Shown piece after piece: positions 1 through 7,868 of a DNA stretch of 64,000 nt. How positions within the stretch are numbered: the first letter of the stretch is position 1; every line of letters begins with the position of its first letter. The stretch is from contig NZ_AMQH01000002.1 in NCBI RefSeq assembly GCF_000300195.1, forward strand, positions 310,001-374,000, given 5' to 3'. The position numbers were made by a program, and so were the translations under genes. The stretch is from Clostridium tunisiense TJ (GTDB taxonomy: Bacteria; Bacillota; Clostridia; Clostridiales; Clostridiaceae). The notes beneath the pieces are model-generated. The model had not been told where the DNA came from and made no database searches. It saw only the letters and a program-made list of their open reading frames with translations.

Positions 1-14
1 GATGTTTACTATGA

Positions 15-1064
15 CTAAGCTTCTATAATATCAAAGCCTGCGCTCTTTTTCAGCCTATTCATTATAGCTGTTCCAAAATCCTGCTCATTAAAGCCTTCAC
101 AAAGAATTACATCAATGTTCATAGTATCAAAACTTCTAAGAACCTTAAATAAGTTTTTACCTATTTGTGAAAGATTTGCTCTGCTCCCTAAAGAAATTAC
201 TACATCATTATTATATCTTTCCTTAGTTTCATCTGTAGCTATAACTCCGACCTTCTTGCCATGTTCTATATAATTTAACACTATTTCATTGATTTTTGCA
301 ATAGTTTTTTCTATATCTCCATTTATTATTTTCACTGGAGCCTTTGGCGCATAATGTCTATACTTCATTCCTGGTGCCTTTGGCTTAAAGTCTTCCTGTG
401 GTTTGGTTAAAACCGATGGATCAATATAAACATTTTCATCTAATTCCCTAAGCATTTCAACAGTAATTGCCCCAGGCCTTAATATGCAAATAGGATTCAC
501 TGTACAATCAACAATAGTTGATTCCAGTCCAACTTCACTATTTTCTCCACCTAAGATATAATCAACCTTACCGTTTAAATCCTCAATGCAGCTCTCCACA
601 TCAGTCGGGCTAGGTCTTCCCGATATATTGGCCGATGGAGCCGCTATGGGCGCTCCTGCAGCTCGTATTAACTCTATTGCAATATCATTAGCTGGCATTC
701 TTATTCCCACAGTAGAAAGCTTTGCACTAGTCATCATTGGAACCAGCTCACTTTTCTCAAGAATAAGAGTTATAGGTCCTGGCCAATACCTCTTAATTAT
801 TTCCTTTGCAACAGTAGGTACTGTTTTAACATAAGGACTTATATTAAAATCACCTACGTGAATAATTAGGGGATTATCTTGAGGTCTTCCCTTTGCAACA
901 AAGATTTTTTTAACAGCTTCTTCATCTAGGGCATTAGCTCCTAAGCCATAAACCGTTTCTGTAGGAAAAACCACAACCCCACCTTTTTTAATCACTTGGG
1001 CTGCTTCTTCTATAATATTCTTGTCTAGTTTTTGTTCATTTAAAATCGCAACTTTTGTTTCCAT
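15..1064 (-). CDS. tsaC: L-threonylcarbamoyladenylate synthase (Sua5/YwlC/TsaC family)
   Basis: The 349-residue protein makes threonylcarbamoyl-AMP from threonine, bicarbonate and ATP, the first step of the t6A37 modification of ANN-decoding tRNAs, in the cytoplasm. The N-terminal two thirds is a YrdC/SUA5 domain with FPTETVYGLGANA near residue 35, KGRPQDNPL near 80 and the nucleotide-binding region RMPAND..APSANISG around 120-150. The C-terminal 130 residues form the Sua5 domain found in the long type. I chose the ATG at 1064 over a GTG three codons upstream because GAGGTG lies at the right distance before it. It is the last gene of the minus-strand prfA/prmC run, a common clostridial order. 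Confidence 0.95.
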   Translation of the reverse strand: METKVAILNEQKLDKNIIEEAAQVIKKGGVVVFPTETVYGLGANALDEEAVKKIFVAKGRPQDNPLIIHVGDFNISPYVKTVPTVAKEIIKRYWPGPITLILEKSELVPMMTSAKLSTVGIRMPANDIAIELIRAAGAPIAAPSANISGRPSPTDVESCIEDLNGKVDYILGGENSEVGLESTIVDCTVNPICILRPGAITVEMLRELDENVYIDPSVLTKPQEDFKPKAPGMKYRHYAPKAPVKIINGDIEKTIAKINEIVLNYIEHGKKVGVIATDETKERYNNDVVISLGSRANLSQIGKNLFKVLRSFDTMNIDVILCEGFNEQDFGTAIMNRLKKSAGFDIIEA

Positions 1065-1146
1065 ACTTAACACCTCAATATTATGTTCACTGTTTGAACC
1101 TTATAGGCTTTAGGATAACCCTACTCTATTAATCTTAAAAACTTCA

Positions 1147-1196
1147 GGAAACCAAGGTGATTTAACTAATAAGCGCGTTAACTTTGGTTCCCTATA
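1147..1196 (+). repeat. Dispersed intergenic hairpin repeat, copy A
   Basis: A GGAAACCAAGGT arm is matched by an ACTTTGGTTCCC arm followed by TATA, separated by about 25 bases. The same layout recurs at 2051, 13497, 13666, 15714 and, inverted, 28411. It lies between a gene start and the next gene's stop. Confidence 0.55.
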
Positions 1197-1247
1197 AAAT
1201 TTAATTAATTACTTCACTTATAAGTAATTATCTGCATTGTTCTTGTC

Positions 1248-1976
1248 TTATATAACATTTATCATAATAAATCCAAAAATAATACCTGCTAATATAGTAA
1301 CTGCATTTCTATAATCACTGCAAAGTTCATTACTTTCAGGTATCATTTGTCCAAATACTACATATAGCATTACGCCACTAGCAAAAGCTATACAATAACC
1401 TAAAAAGGCATGAGATATAGCACCAATTAATATTCCTATCCAAGCTCCAATAGCTGTAGGAAGAGCTACTAAAAAGGCATACCATAGAATCCTAAATCCT
1501 CCAACTCCTGATGCAATAAGAGGAGCTGCAATTGCTATTCCTTCTGGCATATCGTGGATTGAAATTAACAAGCTCATTTTTATTCCTAAATTAGCTTCCT
1601 TTACAAATCCAAATCCCATAATAATTCCTTCTGGAAAGTTGTGTAACATAAGTCCTAGAGCCATTAAAAAAGCAACTTTTTTATGACTATTATTGGCCCA
1701 CTTTTTGTCCTTACTCAAATAATCTGTAAATCCTATTACTATTATTCCAATTAATATAGCAATAAAAGTAGCTAAAAAATTCGTCTTCTCGATTGCCTCA
1801 GGTATAAGTTCTAAAAAAATTATAGAAATCATAATACCAGAAGCAACACCTAAAATGCTTCCAAGAAGCTTTCTAGTGGGTTTCTTAATGGTTACTCCTA
1901 TAAGGGCACCAAGCAATGTACCAATCAATGATACTATAGCTGAAAAAAGCCCTATAGTTAAAATAGTATTATTCAT
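1248..1976 (-). CDS. ZIP family divalent metal transporter
   Basis: The 242-residue polytopic membrane protein belongs to the ZIP (ZupT/GufA-like) family, which moves Zn2+ or related divalent metals into the cytoplasm. About eight hydrophobic segments are visible. The two metal-binding helices carry the signature motifs HNFPEG (near residue 114) and HDMPEG (near 141). Length matches the compact bacterial ZIPs. A charged linker (KDKKWANNSHKK, about 90-101) sits between TM3 and TM4, where ZIPs often have a variable loop. It is monocistronic in appearance, between sua5 and an unknown membrane protein, with hairpin repeats on both sides. Metal specificity cannot be read from the sequence. Confidence 0.9.
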   Translation of the reverse strand: MNNTILTIGLFSAIVSLIGTLLGALIGVTIKKPTRKLLGSILGVASGIMISIIFLELIPEAIEKTNFLATFIAILIGIIVIGFTDYLSKDKKWANNSHKKVAFLMALGLMLHNFPEGIIMGFGFVKEANLGIKMSLLISIHDMPEGIAIAAPLIASGVGGFRILWYAFLVALPTAIGAWIGILIGAISHAFLGYCIAFASGVMLYVVFGQMIPESNELCSDYRNAVTILAGIIFGFIMINVI

Positions 1977-2050
1977 ATTATTCCCCCCATAAATATAAAA
2001 TTGCCCGTCTTAACTCCAAGATAAATTTTAATATATTATCTAAAAAGCCT

Positions 2051-2106
2051 TAAGAAAACTAAGTCACTTGTTTATATTCTCTACCCTCTAACTTTAGTTC
2101 CCTATA
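2051..2106 (+). repeat. Dispersed intergenic hairpin repeat, copy B
   Basis: It has the same plan as the copy at 1147: a left arm AGAAAACTAAGT and a right arm ACTTTAGTTCCCTATA, downstream of the unknown gene at 2140. Confidence 0.5.
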
Positions 2107-2139
2107 CTAACAATTTATTTTCATATCTATGGGTTTATT

Positions 2140-2712
2140 CTAATTTCTAGTTTCTTTAATTCTCTCTACCGCACTTTCGGTAAAAACTGCAGTAGCACAG
2201 TACTTATACAAGAAATTTAACAGAAGATATTTCTTCATTCCACCCTTTCTTACAAAGAAGAAGTAATAGGGTCCCTCCTCTGGCATTTTAACCTTGTTAT
2301 ATACTTTTTCTACTTCAGGGTATTTATCTAAAACCTTAAAATCTAAATGCCCCAATCTTTTATTTCTAAACCTGGATTTTGTTACAATCATTAAATCAAA
2401 GTTCTTCTCATTATTTAGAATGTGAACTATAGCTACCTTTTCCGTGGAAATATGGTACCTAATTTTTCTCGCACTAGTAATTATAGTTAGCTTAGTACCA
2501 CTAACTTTATAAACTAAATATTCTTCATTATGCCTAATTAACATTGAAAAGATGATTAACCCTTCAATAAGAATTAAGTAGAATATAAAAAACATATTAA
2601 AGTTTCCGCTTACCTGCAACACAATGGGCAAAAGTACAAAAATAAAGCCCATTGACAGCATAAACCTTTTATAAGATTTTTTTTGCTTTCGTAGGACTTT
2701 ATCTATATCCAT
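2140..2712 (-). CDS. Conserved membrane protein of unknown function
   Basis: I do not recognise a characterised family. The 190-residue protein has a basic N-terminus (KVLRKQKKSYKR), two closely spaced transmembrane segments (about residues 16-36 and 40-58), and a roughly 130-residue cytoplasmic-looking tail rich in beta-strand patterns and basic residues. That layout resembles small proteins with a PH-like tail after a two-helix hairpin. It ends with a short Lys/Arg/Glu stretch. The ATG at 2712 follows AAGGTG. It lies between prfA and the ZIP gene on the same strand but is separated from both by more than 160 bases, so it is probably transcribed alone. Confidence 0.7.
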   Translation of the reverse strand: MDIDKVLRKQKKSYKRFMLSMGFIFVLLPIVLQVSGNFNMFFIFYLILIEGLIIFSMLIRHNEEYLVYKVSGTKLTIITSARKIRYHISTEKVAIVHILNNEKNFDLMIVTKSRFRNKRLGHLDFKVLDKYPEVEKVYNKVKMPEEGPYYFFFVRKGGMKKYLLLNFLYKYCATAVFTESAVERIKETRN

Positions 2713-2917
2713 AAAACACCTTCCAAATTATATTAGTAAATTTTATCCTGTCGCTTTTGCTATAAGGATTCAGAGTTAAAGCTTAATTTATATATAACTC
2801 CTACCTTGATCCCTTAAGGCTTTTTGTGAAGCACAAAGTACATTTTCACCTTAAAAGCCTATAGCTATTCAATTGTCTAATTATATATATCGTACTGAAA
2901 CTTAACTAATGAACCTT

Positions 2918-4000
2918 TTATAGTTCATTATTATTTCCCATAGCCTTCATTTTCTCAGCTTGATCTGTAGTAATTAAGGCATTTAACATTTCATCAATAT
3001 CTCCATCTAAGAAAGCATCTAACTTGTATATAGTAACTCCTATTCTATGGTCTGTTACTCTTCCTTGAGGATAGTTATAAGTTCTTATTCTCTCACTTCT
3101 ATCTCCTGTACCAACTTGACTCTTTCTATCTTCTGCAATGCCCGCAAGTCTTTCAGCTTCCGCTGCTTCAAAAAGTCTTGCCTTTAAAATTTTCATAGCC
3201 TTTTCTTTGTTCTTAAGCTGTGATTTCTCATCCTGACAAGAAACTACTAAACCCGTTGGTAAGTGAGTTAATCTAACAGCTGAGTCAGTAGTGTTAACGC
3301 ATTGTCCACCGTTTCCTGAAGCTCTAAATACATCAGTTCTTATATCATTTGCGTTAATTTCAAGTTCCACATCATCTACCTCTGGAAGCACTGCAACAGT
3401 AGCAGTGGATGTATGAATTCTTCCACTAGATTCAGTATCTGGAACTCTTTGAACTCTATGAACTCCACTTTCATACTTTAGTTTACTGTAAGCTCTATCT
3501 CCTTTAACCATGAATACAACTTCTTTGAATCCACCGATGTCTGTTTCATTTGCGCTCATAACTTCAACTCTCCACCTATTACGCTCAGCATATCTAGTGT
3601 ACATTCTAAATAGGTTTGCAGCAAACAGAGCAGCTTCGTCTCCACCTGCGCCTCCTCTTATTTCTATGAACACGTTCTTATCATCATTAGGATCTTTAGG
3701 AAGTAAAAGTATTCTTAGTTCTTCCTTGCAAGTTTCACAGGTTTCAGTTAAAGCTTTAATTTCTTCTTGAATCATCTCTCTCATATCTCTATCTGATTCT
3801 TCATTTAACATTTCCTTATTTGCTTGAAGGTCTGTCTCTGCTGCCTTATACTCTCTATACTTCATTACTATAACTTCAAGGTCCGCATGCTCCTTACATA
3901 ATTTTTGCCACTCTTTTTGGTTAGCCATTACTGTAGGATCACTTATCTTATTGGACAATTCATCATATTTATTCTCTAAAAAATGTAATCTATCTAACAT
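2918..4000 (-). CDS. prfA: Peptide chain release factor 1
   Basis: RF1 (360 residues, the standard length) recognises UAA and UAG stop codons and triggers hydrolysis of peptidyl-tRNA on the ribosome. The peptidyl-hydrolysis motif GGQ is at residues 231-233 inside GNGGQCVNT. The stop-codon selectivity loop is present as VPDTE (about 186-190) with PDT in place of the usual PAT; the middle residue of the PxT motif varies. The coiled N-terminal domain spans about 1-100. Its Gln233 is the expected substrate of PrmC, encoded just downstream. The gene order prmC-prfA is typical of Firmicutes. Confidence 0.98.
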   Translation of the reverse strand: MLDRLHFLENKYDELSNKISDPTVMANQKEWQKLCKEHADLEVIVMKYREYKAAETDLQANKEMLNEESDRDMREMIQEEIKALTETCETCKEELRILLLPKDPNDDKNVFIEIRGGAGGDEAALFAANLFRMYTRYAERNRWRVEVMSANETDIGGFKEVVFMVKGDRAYSKLKYESGVHRVQRVPDTESSGRIHTSTATVAVLPEVDDVELEINANDIRTDVFRASGNGGQCVNTTDSAVRLTHLPTGLVVSCQDEKSQLKNKEKAMKILKARLFEAAEAERLAGIAEDRKSQVGTGDRSERIRTYNYPQGRVTDHRIGVTIYKLDAFLDGDIDEMLNALITTDQAEKMKAMGNNNEL

Positions 4001-4107
4001 AACTTATCACTCCGTACTTAAATTTATATAAAGTTGCCATTATACTTTTTCACATCATATCATTATACCACAAAAATTTGCTTTTTCAATTTTAATAATT
4101 AATTTTT

Positions 4108-4959
4108 TTATGGTAAATTCCCTACAACTACCCTGTAATTTCCTGATAAATCTTTTAAGGAGTAAACATTGATAAATCCCTCACTTCTTAAAATCTCTTC
4201 AACCTCTTGATTTTGATCATGTCCAATTTCAAAAGCTAAATATCCACCAGCTTCTAGTACCTGTATACTTTGAGAGGTAATAGTTCTATAGAAATCTAGC
4301 CCATCCTCTCCTCCCCAAAGGGCAATATAAGGTTCAAAGTCCCTTACATCTTTCATTAGAGTAGGGATTACTGAGGTTCTAATATAAGGTGGATTTGAAA
4401 CAATCATGTTAAAGGCAGCTTTTTCATCAATAGCTCTACTAAGCAAATCACTCTTATAAACTTTAGCTATATCACCAACCATTAACTTATTTATATTGTT
4501 AGCTGTAACTTCTAAGGCTACTTCACTAATATCATATAAATAAACTTCCAAAGCTTTAGTATAGTGAGCTATAGAAATTCCAATGGCTCCACTGCCACAA
4601 CATAAATCACAAACTTTGGTAAACCTATTTTTATTAATAATACTTATTGCTTCCTCAACTAAAACTTCCGTATCTGGTCTAGGAATTAAAACTCCTTCTT
4701 TAACTATAAATTCAAGGCCCATAAACTCACTTACACCTAGAATATATTTAATGGGCATTTTACTCTTTCTAAGTTTTAGAAGGTTTAAATATTCCTCTAC
4801 CTTTTCTGATTCAATATCTAAATCTCTATTCATCATTATAAACAATTTTTCAACATTTAAAACTTTACATAGTAATAATTGAGCATCTATCATATAGCTT
4901 TCAATATTTTCTTCTTTAAGTAGCTCATATCCTTTAGTTAATAACTCACTTATTTTCAT
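4108..4959 (-). CDS. prmC: Peptide chain release factor N5-glutamine methyltransferase
   Basis: The 283-residue class I methyltransferase methylates the Gln of the GGQ motif in release factors. An N-terminal helical recognition domain (1-80) precedes the SAM-binding fold with LCCGSGAIGI (about 119-128), an acidic D143 loop, and the diagnostic NPPY at 189-192 that binds the substrate glutamine. It lies upstream of prfA on the minus strand with a 107-base gap, consistent with a shared job. Frame, length and all core motifs are intact. Confidence 0.97.
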   Translation of the reverse strand: MKISELLTKGYELLKEENIESYMIDAQLLLCKVLNVEKLFIMMNRDLDIESEKVEEYLNLLKLRKSKMPIKYILGVSEFMGLEFIVKEGVLIPRPDTEVLVEEAISIINKNRFTKVCDLCCGSGAIGISIAHYTKALEVYLYDISEVALEVTANNINKLMVGDIAKVYKSDLLSRAIDEKAAFNMIVSNPPYIRTSVIPTLMKDVRDFEPYIALWGGEDGLDFYRTITSQSIQVLEAGGYLAFEIGHDQNQEVEEILRSEGFINVYSLKDLSGNYRVVVGNLP

Positions 4960-5059
4960 CTGCTTTTTCCTCTTTTCCTTTACCTACATTTAAGAAAAAT
5001 AAATTTACAATACTTATACTCATTGAAGAAAACAAAGTTTTCCTTCTCAAAACTCACTG

Positions 5060-6055
5060 CTATAAAGTTGCCCCTTTATTATTTTCCCTCTCAGACTCCC
5101 ACGTCTCATGCTCTAAAGCCTCATTACTCCCTTGATAAAGAGTCACATCTTCTAGCCCCTCTGCTGCTTTTAATGATGCTATAGCTACTTCAAGCATTGA
5201 TAAATCTGGTTCCTTTGTAGTTATCCCTTGTAGCTTTAGCCCTGGTGCTGCAATAAATCTAGCTAAAGAATTATTACTTTTTCCTAACCATCTGATAACT
5301 TCATAAGTAACTCCAGAAACTATAGGCAAAAGTGAAATTCTCCATAATATTCTTTGCCCAACAGATTGCCAACCTGTAAAGGAAAATATAACAATACTAA
5401 TAACCATAACTAAAAACAAAAAGTTTGTTCCACACCTTGGATGAAATCTACTAAATTTCTTAGCATTTTCAGGAGTTAATTCCTGTCCAGCCTCATAGCA
5501 AAAAATCGTCTTATGTTCTGCTCCATGATACTGATAAACTCTTTTTATATCTTCCATTTTACCTACTAGATAAATGTACAATAAAAATACCGCAACTCTT
5601 ATTATTCCTTCAATTACGTTCAATATGAAAGGATTTTTCGTCACATTATTTTTGATAAAACTAGTAAGCACTGTAGGTAGTATAAAGAACAATAGCATAG
5701 CTAATGCAAGAGATACTACCAAGGAAATTCCCATTATAATATCATTACTTTTTTCTTTAAAAGTATTTTTAAACCAACTATCAAATTTTGATGATTCTTC
5801 CTCTTCTTCTTCAAAGAAGGATGCGGAAAATTCCAAACTCCTCATTCCAATAATCAAGGACTCAATTAAAGAAACAAAACCTCTTATTATTGGCAAAGAA
5901 AAAATTTTATTCTTTTTTGAAAAACTTTCATAGTTTTGTTTTTTTATTTCTATGGTTCCGTTGGATAACCTTACTGCTGTGGCTAACCCCTTTGTTCCTC
6001 TCATCATTACCCCTTCAATAACCGCTTGCCCTCCAACTGAAGTTTTTTTACCCAT
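5060..6055 (-). CDS. DUF1385 family membrane protein (YqhQ-like)
   Basis: The 331-residue protein matches the DUF1385 family, whose best known member is Bacillus YqhQ; the biochemical role is not established. It has a conserved N-terminal SVGGQAVIEGVMMRG (residues 6-20), three or four transmembrane segments between about 105 and 245, and the family hallmark HGAEHKT (about 178-184) followed by a Cys. An acidic Glu/Ser-rich stretch (about 80-90) precedes the first membrane span. It sits between tdk and prmC, its usual neighbours in clostridia. Confidence 0.93.
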   Translation of the reverse strand: MGKKTSVGGQAVIEGVMMRGTKGLATAVRLSNGTIEIKKQNYESFSKKNKIFSLPIIRGFVSLIESLIIGMRSLEFSASFFEEEEEESSKFDSWFKNTFKEKSNDIIMGISLVVSLALAMLLFFILPTVLTSFIKNNVTKNPFILNVIEGIIRVAVFLLYIYLVGKMEDIKRVYQYHGAEHKTIFCYEAGQELTPENAKKFSRFHPRCGTNFLFLVMVISIVIFSFTGWQSVGQRILWRISLLPIVSGVTYEVIRWLGKSNNSLARFIAAPGLKLQGITTKEPDLSMLEVAIASLKAAEGLEDVTLYQGSNEALEHETWESERENNKGATL

Positions 6056-6170
6056 GTTATCACCTGCCTATTCTCTTATATAAATTATTATGAATTCTAT
6101 TTGTATCTTCTTAAGTTAGCTAATGCTACTAGCATAAAGCTTCTTATTAAAAAAGTTCTTAAGTGCTTTA

Positions 6171-6800
6171 TTACCCTAAAGCCACTTCTAGCTCCCCTTT
6201 GCTATTTCCTTTTTCATACTGCTCTTTAAATGAAAAGAAACATTTTGGGCATAAAGCTTCATATTCTACATTATCTTTTTTATCTATGGCAATTTGCTCT
6301 CCTTCAAAAACAAATTTACCATTTATTAGCCTTCCATTTAATAAAGCTTTTTTACCACATTTACAAATTGTTTTAAGCTCTTCTAAACTGTGAGCTAATA
6401 AAAGCAATCTTGCACTACCTTCAAACCCATTCATTTGAAAATCTGTTCTAAGTCCATAGCATATCGTGGGAATATCTAACTTCACAGCAATTTGAAATAA
6501 CTCATCAATTTGATGACTCTTAAAAAACTGTACTTCATCTCCTAATATGCAGTGCACAGTTCCATGTTCTTTTATATATTCATGTACCTCTTTAAACACA
6601 TCAGCCTCACCATCTAAAAGCAAGTCAACTTCCCTTGTAACTCCCAGCCTTGAAACTACTTTATTTCCACCCTTAGTATCTGTCTTAGGTTTTATAATTA
6701 AAACTTTCATTCCTCTTTCTTCATAGTTATGCGCCACTTGCAAAAGATTAGTTGACTTTCCACAGTTCATTGCACCATATCTAAAATATAATTTACTCAT
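6171..6800 (-). CDS. tdk: Thymidine kinase
   Basis: This type II thymidine kinase (209 residues) phosphorylates thymidine with ATP in pyrimidine salvage. The P-loop GAMNCGKST is at the N-terminus, the Walker B/catalytic LGDEVQFF is near residue 85, and the lasso and Zn2+ ribbon use CKCG (about 145) and CPKC (about 185). The reading frame stays open 29 codons further upstream, but I place the start at the ATG at 6800 because GGAGG precedes it by seven bases and it gives the family's standard MxKLYFRYGAM start. It is divergent from rpmE. Confidence 0.96.
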   Translation of the reverse strand: MSKLYFRYGAMNCGKSTNLLQVAHNYEERGMKVLIIKPKTDTKGGNKVVSRLGVTREVDLLLDGEADVFKEVHEYIKEHGTVHCILGDEVQFFKSHQIDELFQIAVKLDIPTICYGLRTDFQMNGFEGSARLLLLAHSLEELKTICKCGKKALLNGRLINGKFVFEGEQIAIDKKDNVEYEALCPKCFFSFKEQYEKGNSKGELEVALG

Positions 6801-6931
6801 GTTAATCCTCCATAGTGTCAAGATATAATATATATCTATTTTATAAGAAATCTTTAGGTTTATCAAACTAATATTATTAAAGTTCAATTTTATTTTAGCT
6901 ATAGATTTTTTAAAAATCAGTAAGGTTTATA

Positions 6932-6960
6932 TTGACCTGTTTAATACCTTATGCTATAAT
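6932..6960 (+). promoter_or_regulatory. Sigma-A promoter of rpmE
   Basis: TTGACC and a perfect TATAAT are separated by 17 bases, ending 51 bases before the rpmE start codon. Confidence 0.85.
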
Positions 6961-7011
6961 TTAGAAGTTGACAATACGGGTATATATGTAATTTCGAAAG
7001 AGGTGAAAGAT

Positions 7012-7221
7012 ATGCAAGAAGGATTACATCCAAATTATAGCCATGAGACAGTAGTTAAATGTGCATGTGGAAATACTTTTACAACTGGTTCCGTTAAAGG
7101 AGAATTAAAAGTTGATATTTGTTCAAAATGTCATCCATTCTTCACTGGCAAGCAAAAAATGGTTGATGCTGGCGGAAGAGTTGATAAGTTCATGAAGAAA
7201 TTCAACATTACAAACGAGTAA
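7012..7221 (+). CDS. rpmE: 50S ribosomal protein L31
   Basis: L31 (69 residues) is a component of the large subunit that bridges to the 30S head. The start MQEGLHPNY is typical of the family. It is the zinc-binding (C+) type, with CACG near residue 16 and CSKCHPF near 36-42. I use the ATG at 7012, because the GTG nine bases earlier overlaps the AGAGGTG ribosome site. It has its own promoter (6932) and intrinsic terminator (7239). Confidence 0.97.
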   Translation: MQEGLHPNYSHETVVKCACGNTFTTGSVKGELKVDICSKCHPFFTGKQKMVDAGGRVDKFMKKFNITNE

Positions 7222-7238
7222 TAGTATATACTTTATGA

Positions 7239-7262
7239 GGAGAAGGAAACTTCTCCTTTTTT
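7239..7262 (+). terminator. Intrinsic terminator of rpmE
   Basis: The stem GGAGAAG / CTTCTCC with a GAAA tetraloop is followed by six T residues, 18 bases after the rpmE stop codon. Confidence 0.93.
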
Positions 7263-7607
7263 GTGTTTAAAATAATTTATATGAAGCAAAATATTAATTG
7301 AAAAATGCCATAAATGTTTTAGCTAAACAAACCAACCTCTGTTGAAAGCCCTGTTATTATTGAATTTTACTAATGCAGCAACATATAAAAATAAGTTAAT
7401 CCATTCATTAGTTATCCCAAAAGGCTTCTAATTCCAAGGTAGGTAATATATGGTTTAGTTTCCTCTAATTTAATAGATTAATTAATAGTTATTAGCACAC
7501 AATAATAACACTTAATCGATATCAACTAAACAAGTGTTACTAACACTGTGATATCAGTTAATTAATTTAATAAACTTTAGGTTTATATTAAAAGGGAGGA
7601 ATTTAAC
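7263..7607 (+). other. Leader region upstream of the SASP gene
   Basis: There is no gene here. At 7507-7547, AAGTGTT (7532-7538) can pair either with AACACTT (7507-7513) or, as GTGTTA/TAACAC, with 7541-7546, flanked by two GATATC sites (7518, 7550). I could not place a convincing sigma-G promoter. AAAGGGAGGAA at about 7591-7601 is the ribosome site. Confidence 0.4.
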
Positions 7608-7805
7608 ATGGCAAACAACAATAATAACAGAGCATTAGTACCAGAAGCTAAAGAAGGTTTAAACAGATTCAAAATGGAAGCTGCTAAAGAAGTAGGAGTT
7701 AACTTAAAAGAAGGTTACAATGGCGACTTAACTTCAAGAGAAGCAGGATCAGTAGGCGGACAAATGGTTAAAAGAATGGTAGAATCTTACGAGAGAAACC
7801 TATAA
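7608..7805 (+). CDS. Alpha/beta-type small acid-soluble spore protein
   Basis: The 65-residue alpha/beta SASP coats DNA in the dormant forespore and protects it from UV and heat. It is degraded by the Gpr protease on germination. The conserved core is present: ALVPEAKEGLNRFKMEAAKEVG in the first helix, including the Glu-containing Gpr cleavage region, then G-D-LTSREAGSVGGQMVKRM in the second. The Asn-rich N-terminus (ANNNNNR) is common in clostridia. It is monocistronic, with a strong GGGAGG site and a terminator at 7827. Expression is expected in the forespore under sigma-G. Confidence 0.95.
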   Translation: MANNNNNRALVPEAKEGLNRFKMEAAKEVGVNLKEGYNGDLTSREAGSVGGQMVKRMVESYERNL

Positions 7806-7826
7806 TTATAACCAAAAATCAATAAG

Positions 7827-7861
7827 AAAGAGTTACAGGAGAAATTCTCCTGTAACTCTTT
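7827..7861. terminator. Bidirectional terminator between SASP gene and copA
   Basis: A 16-bp perfect stem (AAAGAGTTACAGGAGA and its complement) with a 3-base loop serves the converging SASP and copA genes. Confidence 0.92.
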
Positions 7862-7868
7862 CTTTATA

